Shown: in pieces, positions 20,766 through 28,910 of the stretch
Position numbering within the stretch: position 1 is the stretch's first letter
Layout: each line of letters opens with the position of its first letter
Assembly (NCBI RefSeq): GCF_003149475.2
Contig: NZ_QFWV02000002.1
Span: forward strand, 178,561 to 214,398
Length of the DNA stretch: 35,838 bases
From: Oceaniradius stylonematis
GTDB lineage: Bacteria > Pseudomonadota > Alphaproteobacteria > Rhizobiales > Rhizobiaceae
Direction of reading: 5' to 3'
Program-made: the position numbers and the translations under genes
The notes under the pieces: generated by a model
Databases searched by the model: none
What the model was told of the DNA's origin: nothing
Seen by the model: only the letters and a program-made list of their open reading frames with translations

Positions 20766-22000
20766 CATTCGGCGGGCTGAATGGCGCTTTCCGGCGCGTG
20801 ATCGGCGTGTTCGCACCAAGCGCGCCGCAGTGCGAGCGCAAAGACGGCCAGCACGAGCACGGGCGCCATCGGGAACCGCGCACTCATCGCAACGAGCAGC
20901 AGGAACGGCGCGGCGAAGGCGATTGCCATCACCGTCTTTTCATACGGCAGAAAGCCGGCGGCGAGACCGCGTGCGGCAACAAACGCCAGTGCCGGCGCCA
21001 GCAGATAAAGATCGTAGTTGAGCCCGAACGGCGTGGCGATCAGTGCGCCCGTCAGAAGCAGCGCGGCTTTGGTCTCATGCGCGATGCCGTTTTGCGGCAG
21101 CCACGCCCAGACGATGGAGGCAGCGACCGCAATCGCCAGCGCGGCGTGGGCGGCCATGGCCGCGCCGTCGGGCACGCCGGACAGCCGCAATCCGGCATAG
21201 GCGGAGATCATCTTCTGCCATCCCACCAGCCCGAGCGTCAGCGCTTCCATCGCCTGATCGCTTTGGGCGAGAAACGCAATCCACACCTGCGGACCCAGCA
21301 AGAGCGCGGAACCGGCAACGAGCAAGCCGAGCGTGGCGCCGGCGGCCGCGATCGCCCGCCACTGGCCAGCGGCGAGCAGCGCAAGCGGGATGAGGAGGCC
21401 CAGCTGCGGCTTGTACGTCAACAGACCGAACAGGATGCCGGCCAGAACCGGCCGTTTTGGCAAAAGGGCCAGCCCGCCGCCGAACAGGGCCGCGCTCAGG
21501 AACGCGTTCTGGCCATGCGCGATGGTCAGGAACGCCGCCGGAAAAGCCAGTGCCAGAACCAGCGTCTGAACCGCATTGCCGGAAATGCGGCTCAGGACCC
21601 AGAGGCAGGCCCCGAAGCTGACGGCCATCCATGCGCCAAGTGCGGCGTAGAAGGGCAGCGCGCCAATCGGCAGCATGTAGGCGAGAAAATGCGGCGGATA
21701 GAAGAAGGCGAAATAGCCCGCATCCGGGAACAGCGCGCGCTGGGCGGGCTCGAACAGAGCCCTGTCATAGGGAACGAGCGGGTTGCCGGCGAGGGCCTCG
21801 CGGGCGGCGACCCAGTAGGAGACGAAATCCGTGCCGAACGGGGCGCCATTGGGCATGACGCCGCCATTGCTCCAAAGAACGAACACGGTGGCCGCAACGG
21901 TCAGCACAAGCATCATCGCCGGATAGGCGACCATCCGGTCCCGCGTGATCCACCTGCCTTGCGACAGGCCTAGCGGAAGGCCGGCGAAAAGGTTGGCCAT
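20765..22000 (-). CDS. GT87 / DUF2029 family membrane glycosyltransferase
   Basis: A 411-residue polytopic protein with about ten to eleven helices. After the first helix, the periplasmic loop GAPFGTDFVSYWVAAREAL contains the acidic residue expected of GT-C enzymes, then YFAFFYPPHFLAYMLPIG and LLTYKPQLGLLIPLALL, both typical of the DUF2029/GT87 family of polyprenyl-phosphate-dependent mannosyl- or arabinosyltransferases (PimE-like). The acceptor is unknown in alphaproteobacteria. Start ATG 22000 has GAGGGC upstream. It stands alone on the minus strand between the ABC operon, with which it converges, and sbtB, from which it diverges. No other polysaccharide gene is nearby. Confidence 0.83.
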   Translation of the reverse strand: MANLFAGLPLGLSQGRWITRDRMVAYPAMMLVLTVAATVFVLWSNGGVMPNGAPFGTDFVSYWVAAREALAGNPLVPYDRALFEPAQRALFPDAGYFAFFYPPHFLAYMLPIGALPFYAALGAWMAVSFGACLWVLSRISGNAVQTLVLALAFPAAFLTIAHGQNAFLSAALFGGGLALLPKRPVLAGILFGLLTYKPQLGLLIPLALLAAGQWRAIAAAGATLGLLVAGSALLLGPQVWIAFLAQSDQAMEALTLGLVGWQKMISAYAGLRLSGVPDGAAMAAHAALAIAVAASIVWAWLPQNGIAHETKAALLLTGALIATPFGLNYDLYLLAPALAFVAARGLAAGFLPYEKTVMAIAFAAPFLLLVAMSARFPMAPVLVLAVFALALRRAWCEHADHAPESAIQPAE

Positions 22001-22105
22001 GATGCCCTCGTTCGGTCGGTGGCGGCAGACGCCGCCCGGTGTTGGCTCCAGATAGCGCGCCGGCGTTGAACATTGCGTTAAGCGCTCCATCCGATCCGGC
22101 GCCGC

Positions 22106-22133
22106 TTGACCTGCGCGGCGGGGCTGCTACCAG
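22106..22133 (+). promoter_or_regulatory. Predicted promoter of sbtB
   Basis: TTGACCT (22106-22112) and GCTACCAG (22126-22133) are 13 bp apart and resemble the alphaproteobacterial housekeeping pattern TTGACgS-N10-14-GCTAnAWC known from Caulobacter. The start codon lies 28 bp downstream. Prediction only. Confidence 0.45.
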
Positions 22134-22161
22134 TCGGGGATCAGCGAGGAGACGGCGCGTC

Positions 22162-22476
22162 ATGACGCACAAGGCGACCAAGATCGTCATCATCACCGAA
22201 AAGCTCATCGTCGAGGGCGTGACGAAGATCATCGAGGAGGCCGGCGCGAGCGGCTACACGATGGTGCAGGCCGCCGGCAAGGGAAGCCGCGGCGTGCGCT
22301 CGTCCGGCCGCCCGGCGGTCGTCGATGCCTTCGCCAATGTCAAGGTCGAGGTGATCACGGCAACCCGCGACATGGCCGAACAGATCGCCGACAAGGTCGC
22401 CGCGCGCTACTTCGACAACTATTCGGGCATCACCTATCTCGAAGAGGTCGAGATCCTGCGGCCGCACAAATTCTGA
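22162..22476 (+). CDS. sbtB: PII-like regulator SbtB
   Basis: A 104-residue PII-superfamily protein. The sequence [13 protein letters not shown] (residues 39-51) and the C-terminal [17 protein letters not shown] match SbtB, the PII-like partner of the bicarbonate permease SbtA, rather than GlnB/GlnK: the uridylylated tyrosine of the T-loop and the RGxEY context are absent. In cyanobacteria SbtB binds adenine nucleotides, including cAMP and c-di-AMP, and regulates SbtA. The protein ends at PHKF, so the cysteine-containing C-terminal loop (CGPxGC) of some SbtB proteins is absent. Start ATG 22162 has GAGGAG upstream. The convergent gene sbtA ends 16 bp away, which strongly supports the assignment. 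Confidence 0.9.
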   Translation: MTHKATKIVIITEKLIVEGVTKIIEEAGASGYTMVQAAGKGSRGVRSSGRPAVVDAFANVKVEVITATRDMAEQIADKVAARYFDNYSGITYLEEVEILRPHKF

Positions 22477-22492
22477 GCGTCCGCCGGAAGCC

Positions 22493-23500
22493 TCAGAACC
22501 CGAAGACAGCCTGTCCCAGCGCGATATAGAGCGGAATGCCCACGGCGATCGCGACCGGCGTGCCGATGCTGGTCGACGATCCGATATAGGATGACGGATT
22601 GGCGGTCGGGATCGCGGCACGCAGCGTGGGCGGACCCGATATATCCGAACTGGAGCCGGCCAGCACCGCCAGCAGGATCACGCCGCCCGGGCTGAACCCC
22701 GTGACGAGATGGGCGATGTAGCCCAGGCCGAACGCCATCAGCCCGTGGACGAGCGGTGCGGCCACGCCATAGACGACATACCAGTGGGCAACCTTGCGCA
22801 ACTCGTTGAGCCGCGTATAGGCCTCCATCCCCATGATCAGCATCAAGACCGACAACAGCCCGCGGAACAGCGGATCGTAAAACCCCTCGAAGACCCGGTC
22901 GGGCCGGGTGAGAAGGCCGAGCGCCAGACCGAGCAGCAGCGCCGAAAGGGCCGAACCGCGCAGGCTTTCCGTGATGATCGGCCAGATCTTCACCCTGGTG
23001 TTGGCGCCGTCCTTCTTCCGGTTCAGATAGATGTTCGCCAGAACGATGGCCAGCACAAGCGCCGGGATGTCCATGAACGGATAGAGCGCCGGCACCCAGG
23101 CCTCGTAGACGACACCTTCCTCTTCGAGGATCACCATCGCGGCAGCCAGCGTCGACGCGCTGACCGCGCCGAAAAGGCCGGCCGTGGCAATGCCGTCCTC
23201 GACCTTGACGCCGGGCAGATTGGCCAGCGTGATGCGGCCCAGAAACACGATGCCGCAGCCGAGCACGGCCGAAAAGACCGCCGGCAGCAGCATCTCCATC
23301 AAATTCGCCTCACGGATCTCCATGCCGCCATTGATGCCGATCCGCATCAGCAGCATGAAGACGGCGAACTTGTAGATCGCATCGGGAATTTCGAGCTTGC
23401 TGCCAAACGCGGCCAGCGCCATGCCGCCGACGAGAAAGGCCAGAGCGGGCGTTTGGAACTGGGTGACGAAACGCGTCAGAAAATCAACCAGCAGTTCCAT
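22493..23500 (-). CDS. sbtA: Sodium-dependent bicarbonate transport family permease (SbtA-like)
   Basis: A 335-residue membrane protein with about ten helices in two inverted halves. It matches the SbtA family (formerly DUF897) in FMLLMRIGINGGMEIREANL, GLFGAVSASTLAAAM, GVILLAVLAGSSSDISGPP and SSYIGSSTSIGTPVAIAVGI, the latter serine-rich stretches being the discontinuous-helix sodium and bicarbonate binding sites in cyanobacterial SbtA. It is somewhat shorter than Synechocystis SbtA (374), the cytoplasmic central loop being short. ATG 23500 is chosen because GAGGA lies about seven bases upstream; an upstream ATG at 23512 has none. Bicarbonate as substrate is inferred from family and from the adjacent sbtB. 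No carboxylase gene is in the window. Confidence 0.9.
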   Translation of the reverse strand: MELLVDFLTRFVTQFQTPALAFLVGGMALAAFGSKLEIPDAIYKFAVFMLLMRIGINGGMEIREANLMEMLLPAVFSAVLGCGIVFLGRITLANLPGVKVEDGIATAGLFGAVSASTLAAAMVILEEEGVVYEAWVPALYPFMDIPALVLAIVLANIYLNRKKDGANTRVKIWPIITESLRGSALSALLLGLALGLLTRPDRVFEGFYDPLFRGLLSVLMLIMGMEAYTRLNELRKVAHWYVVYGVAAPLVHGLMAFGLGYIAHLVTGFSPGGVILLAVLAGSSSDISGPPTLRAAIPTANPSSYIGSSTSIGTPVAIAVGIPLYIALGQAVFGF

Positions 23501-23540
23501 CGCCGTCCTCATATTGGCCAAAAGTCGGATATTCGGCATC

Positions 23541-23569
23541 CGTATCGACCGCCGATGCCGGTGCGTCAA
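23541..23569 (-). promoter_or_regulatory. Predicted promoter of sbtA
   Basis: On the minus strand TTGACG (23569-23564) and GATACG (23546-23541) are 17 bp apart, about 41 bp upstream of the sbtA start. The -35 is close to consensus, the -10 is modest. Prediction only. Confidence 0.42.
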
Positions 23570-23756
23570 GCAGAACCGGATGGCCGGCGGCGGTTGCGAT
23601 AACGGCTATCGCGTCCGGCAGGGCACGACGCGCACGATCTTGCCGCTGACGGGATCGCGGCCGGCCCGGGCAGCAGCGCGCTTGACCGGACGGTGAAGCC
23701 GGCCCAACGTCCGCGTATGGGCTGCGCACAGACGAAAGGGGCGGCCGCGCCAGCTG

Positions 23757-23906
23757 TCAGCCGCCGCCGTTCCTGACCCGTTTGGGTTCCAAGACGGTTG
23801 CGCGGGTGGCCGGATCGCAGAAATTGGGCGGCCTGTTCGGGCTCCGCCAGCGCATACGCCGCAAAAACGGCGGACGGGTAGGGACGAAGTTCGAACCCGG
23901 AGCCAT
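23757..23906 (-). CDS. Possible small basic protein, 49 aa
   Basis: ATG at 23906 to TGA at 23757-23759. The product is strongly basic and proline-rich (begins MAPGSNFVPTRPP, ends LEPKRVRNGGG) with no domain, signal peptide or helix that I recognise. There is no good ribosome-binding site. The only support beyond an open frame is that its second to twelfth codons form a repeat whose other copy, upstream on the same strand, would encode the similar GSKFLPNSPP in the equivalent frame, with several differences at silent positions. It could be a gene remnant rather than a working gene. Confidence 0.2.
   Translation of the reverse strand: MAPGSNFVPTRPPFLRRMRWRSPNRPPNFCDPATRATVLEPKRVRNGGG
23866..23897 (-). 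repeat. Diverged 32-nt repeat, copy A
   Basis: On the minus strand begins GGTTCGAA and ends TCCGCCGTT. It matches copy B (23958-23989) at 24 of 32 positions without gaps. It lies inside the possible 49-codon ORF. Confidence 0.45.
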
Positions 23907-23957
23907 GCTGGCCTGATCGTTCGAGGCGAAGCCGGGGACGTGAATCAGCCAGCGGAT

Positions 23958-23989
23958 AATGGCGGAGAGTTCGGGAGAAACTTCGAACC
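23958..23989 (-). repeat. Diverged 32-nt repeat, copy B
   Basis: On the minus strand begins GGTTCGAA and ends CTCCGCCATT. The beginning and end also resemble the T-loop and 3' end of the neighbouring tRNA-Ser (GGTTCGAA ... CTCCGCCATT), but the interior does not form a T-stem. It overlaps the hairpin at 23962-23998. Confidence 0.45.
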
Positions 23990-23998
23990 GGTCTCCGC
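23962..23998. other. Bulged hairpin downstream of tRNA-Ser
   Basis: GCGGAGA (23962-23968) pairs with TCTCCGC (23992-23998), and inside it GTTCG (23969-23973) pairs with CGAAC (23984-23988); a three-base bulge (23989-23991) and ten-base loop complete it. No T-run follows on either strand, so a terminator role is not supported. Confidence 0.4.
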
Positions 23999-24078
23999 AA
24001 GCGCACGACCGTGCGCCGGCCGGTCAGGCCGCCCCCGCGGAGCCAGCGAACGCAGTGAGCTTGGCGTGAGCGAAACAA

Positions 24079-24168
24079 TGGCGGAGGGGGTGGGATTCGA
24101 ACCCACGGAACGCTCGCACGCTCAACGGTTTTCAAGACCGCCGCAATCGACCACTCTGCCACCCCTCC
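24079..24168 (-). tRNA. tRNA-Ser, anticodon UGA
   Basis: 90 nt on the minus strand including an encoded CCA (24081-24079). The 5' acceptor strand GGAGGGG pairs with the 3' CCCCTCC, the discriminator base is G, the D-arm has GGCAGAGTGGT, the anticodon loop is CTTGAAA (anticodon UGA), there is a long class II variable arm, and the T-loop GGTTCGAATCC is canonical. It reads UCA and UCG-type serine codons. No other tRNA is next to it. Confidence 0.97.
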
Positions 24169-24177
24169 GGCGTCCGT

Positions 24178-24206
24178 TAGATGGCACAGCGCCAACTGCC
24201 CCGCAA
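24178..24206 (-). promoter_or_regulatory. Predicted promoter of tRNA-Ser
   Basis: On the minus strand TTGCGG (24206-24201) and CATCTA (24183-24178) are 17 bp apart; the tRNA begins nine bases beyond, giving a very short leader as is common for tRNA genes. Prediction only. Confidence 0.42.
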
Positions 24207-24254
24207 GGGCGCGGGCAGGGCGGCGGGACCGGGGCGACGAACGGGCATTTGTCG

Positions 24255-24283
24255 TTGGAACCTTGTCCGGCCTCGGCAATTAT
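24255..24283 (+). promoter_or_regulatory. Predicted promoter of the 138-aa secreted protein gene
   Basis: TTGGAA (24255-24260) and AATTAT (24278-24283) are 17 bp apart in a locally AT-richer patch; the start codon is 74 bp downstream. Prediction only. Confidence 0.4.
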
Positions 24284-24357
24284 CCGTGTGCAAAGCTGAT
24301 CCGGAATCCGATCCGGAGCGTATCTGTCGGCAAAGGCTCAAAGGAGGGAACTGGCCC

Positions 24358-24774
24358 ATGAACCGTACTCGCTTCAACCGCATGTCCGCCGCCCGCGCCA
24401 TCGCCGCAGGCGCACTGGCGGTTTTTGCCGCAATGCCGGCAACCGCTGCCGCCGAGCAGCTCTCCGGTCAGGCTCTGAAGGAGACGATCAACGGCAAGCG
24501 CGTCTATCTCGCCACGCCTTTCGGCGGCGAATTTCCCTTGCATTACAAGAGTAACGGCCAGGTGACCGGCGACGGCACCGCGCTCGGTCTCGGCCAGTAC
24601 TTCGCGCCGCGCGAGACCGGGCGCTGGTTTGTGGAAGGCGACCAGCTCTGCCAGCAGTTCCCGACCTGGTATCGCGGCAAGCTGAGTTGCTTTACCTTGC
24701 GCAAGACCGGTGAGACCACGCTGCGCTGGCGCCGCGACGACGGCTATTCGGGCCGGGCACGCATCGAGGGCTGA
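24358..24774 (+). CDS. Small secreted protein of unknown function
   Basis: 138 residues. The first 32 or so form a signal peptide (AIAAGALAVFAAMPATAAAE) with predicted cleavage after the alanine run. The mature part is about 105 residues with two cysteines (QLCQQF and LSCFTL) that could form a disulfide, and a pattern of short beta-like segments: KRVYLATPFGGEFPLHY, GRWFVEGDQLCQQF, ETTLRWRRDDG. I do not recognise a named family; similar small proteins of unknown function occur in rhizobia. The ribosome-binding site AAGGAGGG, eight bases before ATG 24358, is one of the strongest in the window, suggesting good expression. It is monocistronic between tRNA-Ser and rlpA. Confidence 0.85.
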   Translation: MNRTRFNRMSAARAIAAGALAVFAAMPATAAAEQLSGQALKETINGKRVYLATPFGGEFPLHYKSNGQVTGDGTALGLGQYFAPRETGRWFVEGDQLCQQFPTWYRGKLSCFTLRKTGETTLRWRRDDGYSGRARIEG

Positions 24775-24898
24775 GCGCGGCCAACGATCCGTTCATCACG
24801 CAATTTAACACAACGATAAGCGAGATGACCTAAGGTGGCGTTTTACGCGCCGCCGCCCTCTGGCAAGGCGCAGCAGCTTGGTGTAAGCGCCTTTGCCT

Positions 24899-25867
24899 AT
24901 GGGGAATACATCCACATTGACACGTTTCGCGCGTCTGTGCGCACTCGGCGCCGTCGGCGTTGCGCTTTCGGGCTGCGGTTCGAACCTGACGCCGAAAGTC
25001 GCGCTGACCAGCGGCACCGAGAGCGTGGTCGCCACCAGCAGCGATGTGGTCAATCTTTCCAATCTGCCCGTCTTCACCCAAAATGCGGCGACCTCCGGCG
25101 AAGAGAGCTTTTCCGTCGCCGCCTATGGCGTTGCGGCCAGCCCGCGCGTCGCCTCGGGCACGCGCATCCAGCGCGGCGGCGGCCGGCAGATGGTCGGCCG
25201 ACCCTACACGGTGCGCGGCCAGCGCTATTTTCCGACCGCCAATCAGCCCGCCGTCCAGCATGGCCGCGCGTCGTGGTATGGCGAGGCCTTCCACGGCCGC
25301 AAGACCGCCAACGGCGAAGTCTACGACATGAACCACCTGACGGCGGCGCACAAGACGATGCCGCTGCCGTCCTATGCGCGGGTGACCAACCGCGCCAACG
25401 GTCGCTCGGTTGTCGTGCGGGTCAACGATCGCGGCCCTTTTTCCAACAACCGCGTGATCGACCTGTCCAAGCGTGCCGCCTACATGCTTGACTACATCTC
25501 CGCGGGCACCGCCAACGTCCAGGTGGAGTATCTCGGCCCGGCACCGTTGCACGGACAGGACGATGAGTTCCTGATCGCATCGTTCCGCGGTGCACCGACG
25601 CTGGGCACGCCGCGCGGCGGCGGCGATCACAACCTGCCCGGCGTGCGCCAGCCGGGCGTGATGCTGGCCTCGAGCGGGCAGCAGCCCGCAGCCGAACGCT
25701 TTGGCGGTCCCGCTGCCCCGGCGCTGGAAGCGCCGGGATCGCTGCTGCGCCGCTCGGCACGCCCGGTGATCGGGCTCGATGCATCGGCCTATGCCGATGC
25801 GCGCGTGGCGGCCGCATTCGCGGCGCCTTGGGCACCAATGGCAACCGAAGGCTGGAAAGCCCGCTGA
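24899..25867 (+). CDS. rlpA: RlpA-family septal ring lytic transglycosylase lipoprotein
   Basis: 322 residues. The signal peptide ends in a lipobox (ALSGCGSN), so the protein is probably an outer-membrane lipoprotein. A low-complexity linker leads to the double-psi beta-barrel domain, roughly residues 120-215: HGRASWYGEAFHGRKTANGE, then RVTNRANGRSVVVRVNDRGP with the catalytic aspartate, then RVIDLSKRAA. RlpA cleaves glycan strands lacking stem peptides. No C-terminal SPOR domain is present; a long alanine- and proline-rich tail takes its place. ATG 24899 is chosen (TTG 24893 is possible); the ribosome-binding site is weak. A D,D-carboxypeptidase gene follows after 83 bp, a pairing that makes sense because that enzyme class also trims peptidoglycan peptides. 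Confidence 0.9.
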   Translation: MGNTSTLTRFARLCALGAVGVALSGCGSNLTPKVALTSGTESVVATSSDVVNLSNLPVFTQNAATSGEESFSVAAYGVAASPRVASGTRIQRGGGRQMVGRPYTVRGQRYFPTANQPAVQHGRASWYGEAFHGRKTANGEVYDMNHLTAAHKTMPLPSYARVTNRANGRSVVVRVNDRGPFSNNRVIDLSKRAAYMLDYISAGTANVQVEYLGPAPLHGQDDEFLIASFRGAPTLGTPRGGGDHNLPGVRQPGVMLASSGQQPAAERFGGPAAPALEAPGSLLRRSARPVIGLDASAYADARVAAAFAAPWAPMATEGWKAR

Positions 25868-25950
25868 GTTTTTCCGGCGATCATGCCGGCTTGCCGCTTC
25901 CCATGAGACGCTGGACGCTCTAGGTTCGTCGCGACACCATCCCGTTGCCG

Positions 25951-27153
25951 ATGAGTTTGATTTTTATGCGCTCTTTGCCGCGCGGCACCTTCGGAAGGCC
26001 GGCGATCACGATTGTCCTCTTGCTGATGGCAGCCGTATTGCTTTCGGCCGGACCCGCGCGCGCCCAGCTCTATGAAACGCCCGCCCGGCACGCCATGCTC
26101 CTTGATGTGGGCACCGGCACCATCCTATTCTCCAAGGACACCGATACGCCCATCCCGCCCGCCTCGCTTGCCAAGCTGATGACGATGGAAGTGGTCTTCC
26201 ACGCCCTCAAATCCGGCCGGCTGACGCTGGAAGACCGGTTTCTGGTCAGCGAAAACGCCTGGCGTACCGGCGGCGCGGTGTCCGGCACATCGACCATGTT
26301 CGCCGAACTCAATTCGGAGATCGCGCTCGAGGATCTGATCCGCGGCGTCATCGTCCAGTCGGCCAACGATGGCTGCATTATCATCGCCGAGGGCATTGCC
26401 GGTTCGGAAGAGGCGTTCGCCCAACTGATGAACGACCGGGCCCGGGCGATCGGCATGACCGGCTCGAATTTCGTCAACTCGACCGGTCTGCCGGCCGACG
26501 GACAGACCGTGACGATCCGGGATCTGGTCACGCTGACACAGCACATGCAGCGCACCTATCCCGAGTTCTACCGCTACTACAGCGAGACCGAGTTCACCTG
26601 GAACGGCATCCGCCAGCGCAACCGCAACCCCTTGCTGCGGATGGACATCGGCGCCGACGGGATGAAGACCGGCTTCACCGAGGCATCGGGCTACGCGATC
26701 GTCGGTTCGGTCGCGCGCTCGGGACGACGCATGATCGTTGCGATGAGCGGGCTGGACTCCGAGCGCCAGCGCGCCGAGGAAGCGCGCAAGATGCTCGACT
26801 GGGGCATAAGGGCATTCGAGCCGCACAGCCTGTTCGAGGCCGGCGAGGAGATCGGAAATGTCCGGCTTTATGGCGGCGAACTGGCAACAGCACCGGTCAG
26901 GCTCGCCAAACCTCTGACCATATTGATGCCGCTGACGGGGCGGGACACGATGCGCGCGCAGATCGTCTTCGACGGCCCGGTGCCGGCGCCGGTCGAAGCG
27001 GGCGATCCGATCGCCAGGCTGCACATCTATTTCGGTGACGAACTGGCCCATGAGGCCGAACTCGAAGCGGCGCAGGCCGTCGGCAAAGGGCCCATCCACC
27101 GGCAGGCGCTCGATGCGCTTCTCGAAATGGCGATCGGATGGATACGCTTCTAA
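25951..27153 (+). CDS. D-alanyl-D-alanine carboxypeptidase (peptidase S11, DacA/DacC/DacF type)
   Basis: 400 residues. An N-terminal signal sequence spans about residues 18-38 ([20 protein letters not shown]). The penicillin-binding active site is complete: S72-L-A-K75, S137-A-N139 and K239-T-G241. The C-terminal domain (PBP5_C) and a closing amphipathic helix ([12 protein letters not shown]) that would anchor the enzyme to the membrane follow, as in PBP5/6. It removes the terminal D-alanine from peptidoglycan pentapeptides. The start is uncertain between ATG 25951 and ATG 25966; TTG 25945 is also open. Its last 16 bp overlap tmk, and this dac-tmk-holB order is common in alphaproteobacteria. 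Confidence 0.93.
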   Translation: MSLIFMRSLPRGTFGRPAITIVLLLMAAVLLSAGPARAQLYETPARHAMLLDVGTGTILFSKDTDTPIPPASLAKLMTMEVVFHALKSGRLTLEDRFLVSENAWRTGGAVSGTSTMFAELNSEIALEDLIRGVIVQSANDGCIIIAEGIAGSEEAFAQLMNDRARAIGMTGSNFVNSTGLPADGQTVTIRDLVTLTQHMQRTYPEFYRYYSETEFTWNGIRQRNRNPLLRMDIGADGMKTGFTEASGYAIVGSVARSGRRMIVAMSGLDSERQRAEEARKMLDWGIRAFEPHSLFEAGEEIGNVRLYGGELATAPVRLAKPLTILMPLTGRDTMRAQIVFDGPVPAPVEAGDPIARLHIYFGDELAHEAELEAAQAVGKGPIHRQALDALLEMAIGWIRF

Positions 27154-27857
27154 ACGCCGTGCCGGAGACCGGCCGCAAGGCCCGCGCGCACGGCCATGAC
27201 GGCCTTTTCATCACATTTGAAGGCGGTGAGGGGGTCGGCAAGTCCACCCAGATCCGTCTGCTCGCCGACCGCCTTGCAGAGCGCGGCCATGCCGTGCGGG
27301 TCTCGCGCGAGCCCGGCGGCACACCGGGCGCCGAGGCGGTGCGGCATGTGCTTCTGGACGAGGCGGCGCTTGAAAGCTTCGGCCCTGCGCTCGAGGCGCT
27401 GCTGTTTGCCGCCGCGCGCAGCGACCATGTGGAGCAGGTGATCCGGCCGGCGCTTGCACGCGGCGAAACGGTGCTGGTCGACCGCTTCATGGATTCAACG
27501 CGAGTCTATCAGGGTGTCAGCGGCGATCTCGATCCGGGCTTCGTCGCCGCCCTCGAGCGCGTGGCGATCCACGGCACGGTGCCGGACCTGACCATCATTC
27601 TCGACCTCGACCCGGAAACCGGGCTGGCGCGCGCCGATGCGCGGCGTGCGGAGAACACGGCGCAGGACCGGTTCGAAAAGGAAACGGTCGCGGTACACGA
27701 GGCACGCCGCAAGGCGTTTCGCGCCATCGCCGAGGCAGAACCGGACCGGTGCCGCATCGTCGATGCCGCTGGCGATCCGGAAACCGTCGGCGAGGCAATC
27801 TGGGCGCATGTGGCGCCGCTCGTCGCCGCCAACAGCGGTGGGGCAAACGTTTCATGA
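27138..27857 (+). CDS. tmk: Thymidylate kinase
   Basis: 239 residues; phosphorylates dTMP to dTDP. The P-loop GGEGVGKST is at residues 29-37, [12 protein letters not shown] carries the DR(Y/F/H) motif, and the LID region follows the [17 protein letters not shown] segment, with [12 protein letters not shown] before it. The arginine-rich LID and the [10 protein letters not shown] segment are typical. The N-terminus has about 20 extra residues compared with E. coli Tmk; GTG 27156 is a possible shorter start. It overlaps the carboxypeptidase by 16 bp and holB by four (ATGA). Confidence 0.96.
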   Translation: MDTLLNAVPETGRKARAHGHDGLFITFEGGEGVGKSTQIRLLADRLAERGHAVRVSREPGGTPGAEAVRHVLLDEAALESFGPALEALLFAAARSDHVEQVIRPALARGETVLVDRFMDSTRVYQGVSGDLDPGFVAALERVAIHGTVPDLTIILDLDPETGLARADARRAENTAQDRFEKETVAVHEARRKAFRAIAEAEPDRCRIVDAAGDPETVGEAIWAHVAPLVAANSGGANVS

Positions 27858-28900
27858 CCGATCAACAGACGCCGGAGTATCACGACACGCTGGAAGGGAT
27901 CGCGCCGCCCAGCGCGTCGACACGCCTTGTGGGTCATGAAACGGCCGTGGCGCAGATGCTGTCCATCGTGCGCTCGGGGCACCATGCCATCCTCTTGGAC
28001 GGCGAACAGGGGATCGGCAAGGCGACGGCGGCATTCCATCTGGCGAACGCGCTTCTGGATGGCGCTTCGCTCTTGGACGAACGTCTGCCGGCGCCAAACC
28101 CGTCGTCGCCGGGCGTCCGGCAGGTGGCGCAGGGCGCCCATCCCAACCTCATTCATTTGACCCGGCCGCGCGCTGCGACCGGCACCGGCTTCAAGACCGC
28201 GATCACCATCGACGAGGTGCGGCGCGTCCAGCATTTCCTGTCGATGACCGCGAGCGTCGATCGGCCGCGCATCGTCATCGTCGATCCGGTCGGCGACATG
28301 CCGCGCGGGGCGGCCAATGCCCTTCTCAAAACACTTGAGGAACCACCGTTTAACACTTTGTTTTTGCTTGTATCACACGGCAGCGGCGGATTGCTTGCCA
28401 CCATTCGCTCGCGCTGCCAGATCGTGCGGTTTGCGCCCTTGCCAGACAGCCAGGTCGAAGAGGTGATCACGCTCGCCGGGCAGGGGGCCGTCCCGGAATC
28501 GGATACCGGCCGGCTGGCGGCTTTGTCGGGCGGTCGTCCGCGCCTGGCACTGACTTTGGCGCTTTTCGGCGGAGCAGAACTGCGCGACAGCCTCGAAAAG
28601 CTGCTGGCCGCGCCGCGCTTCGACACGATGCTGGCGCACAGGCTGGCCGAAGTGGCAGGCGCCAAAGGCAACGACACCCACAACGCGCTGCTGCGCGAAA
28701 TGGCTGTCGACATCGTCCGCAGCCGCGCGCGCAGCGCCGCGCTGTCGGGCGATCTGCGCGGCGCCGACCGGCTCGCTGCCTTCGAACGCGAACTGGCCCA
28801 GCGCTTCGCCGAGGCCGATGCGTTCGGCCTCGACCGCAAGCAGGAACTGCTGGTCGCCAGCGCGCGCATGCACGACGTTCTGGGCGGCGCCGGTCGCTGA
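27854..28900 (+). CDS. holB: DNA polymerase III subunit delta'
   Basis: 348 residues; clamp-loader AAA+ subunit. The P-loop-like GEQGIGKAT is at residues 50-58, followed by a proline-rich segment where E. coli delta' has its zinc-binding cysteines; these cysteines are absent, as I would expect for alphaproteobacteria. [12 protein letters not shown] and the sensor-1/SRC region [11 protein letters not shown] identify the family. The C-terminal part is helical ([18 protein letters not shown]). The start overlaps the tmk stop (ATGA at 27854). A short AT-richer run around 28340-28375 encodes [10 protein letters not shown] and is unremarkable in content. metG follows after 93 bp. Confidence 0.95.
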   Translation: MTDQQTPEYHDTLEGIAPPSASTRLVGHETAVAQMLSIVRSGHHAILLDGEQGIGKATAAFHLANALLDGASLLDERLPAPNPSSPGVRQVAQGAHPNLIHLTRPRAATGTGFKTAITIDEVRRVQHFLSMTASVDRPRIVIVDPVGDMPRGAANALLKTLEEPPFNTLFLLVSHGSGGLLATIRSRCQIVRFAPLPDSQVEEVITLAGQGAVPESDTGRLAALSGGRPRLALTLALFGGAELRDSLEKLLAAPRFDTMLAHRLAEVAGAKGNDTHNALLREMAVDIVRSRARSAALSGDLRGADRLAAFERELAQRFAEADAFGLDRKQELLVASARMHDVLGGAGR

Positions 28901-28910
28901 AAAACCGTTG

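Larger units (their letters stand above)
23570..24078. other. Gene-poor stretch downstream of tRNA-Ser
   Basis: About 500 bp between the sbtA promoter and the tRNA gene with no recognised protein family. It contains a possible 49-codon minus-strand ORF, two diverged 32-nt repeats and a bulged hairpin, listed separately. No integrase, transposase or terminal inverted repeats are visible. Confidence 0.6.

Noticed and set aside
23566-24279. A 237-codon minus-strand frame containing GGVAEWSIAAVLKTVE
   Set aside because: It is read through the tRNA-Ser gene itself; the recognisable peptide is the tRNA translated.
23940-24299. A plus-strand frame containing MAEGVGFEPT
   Set aside because: This peptide is the well-known artefact from reading a tRNA-Ser gene on its antisense strand; the tRNA is on the minus strand.
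27854-28900. Loss of the zinc-binding cysteines in delta' as a novelty
   Set aside because: I believe this is common in alphaproteobacterial HolB, and the AAA+ and SRC motifs are intact.
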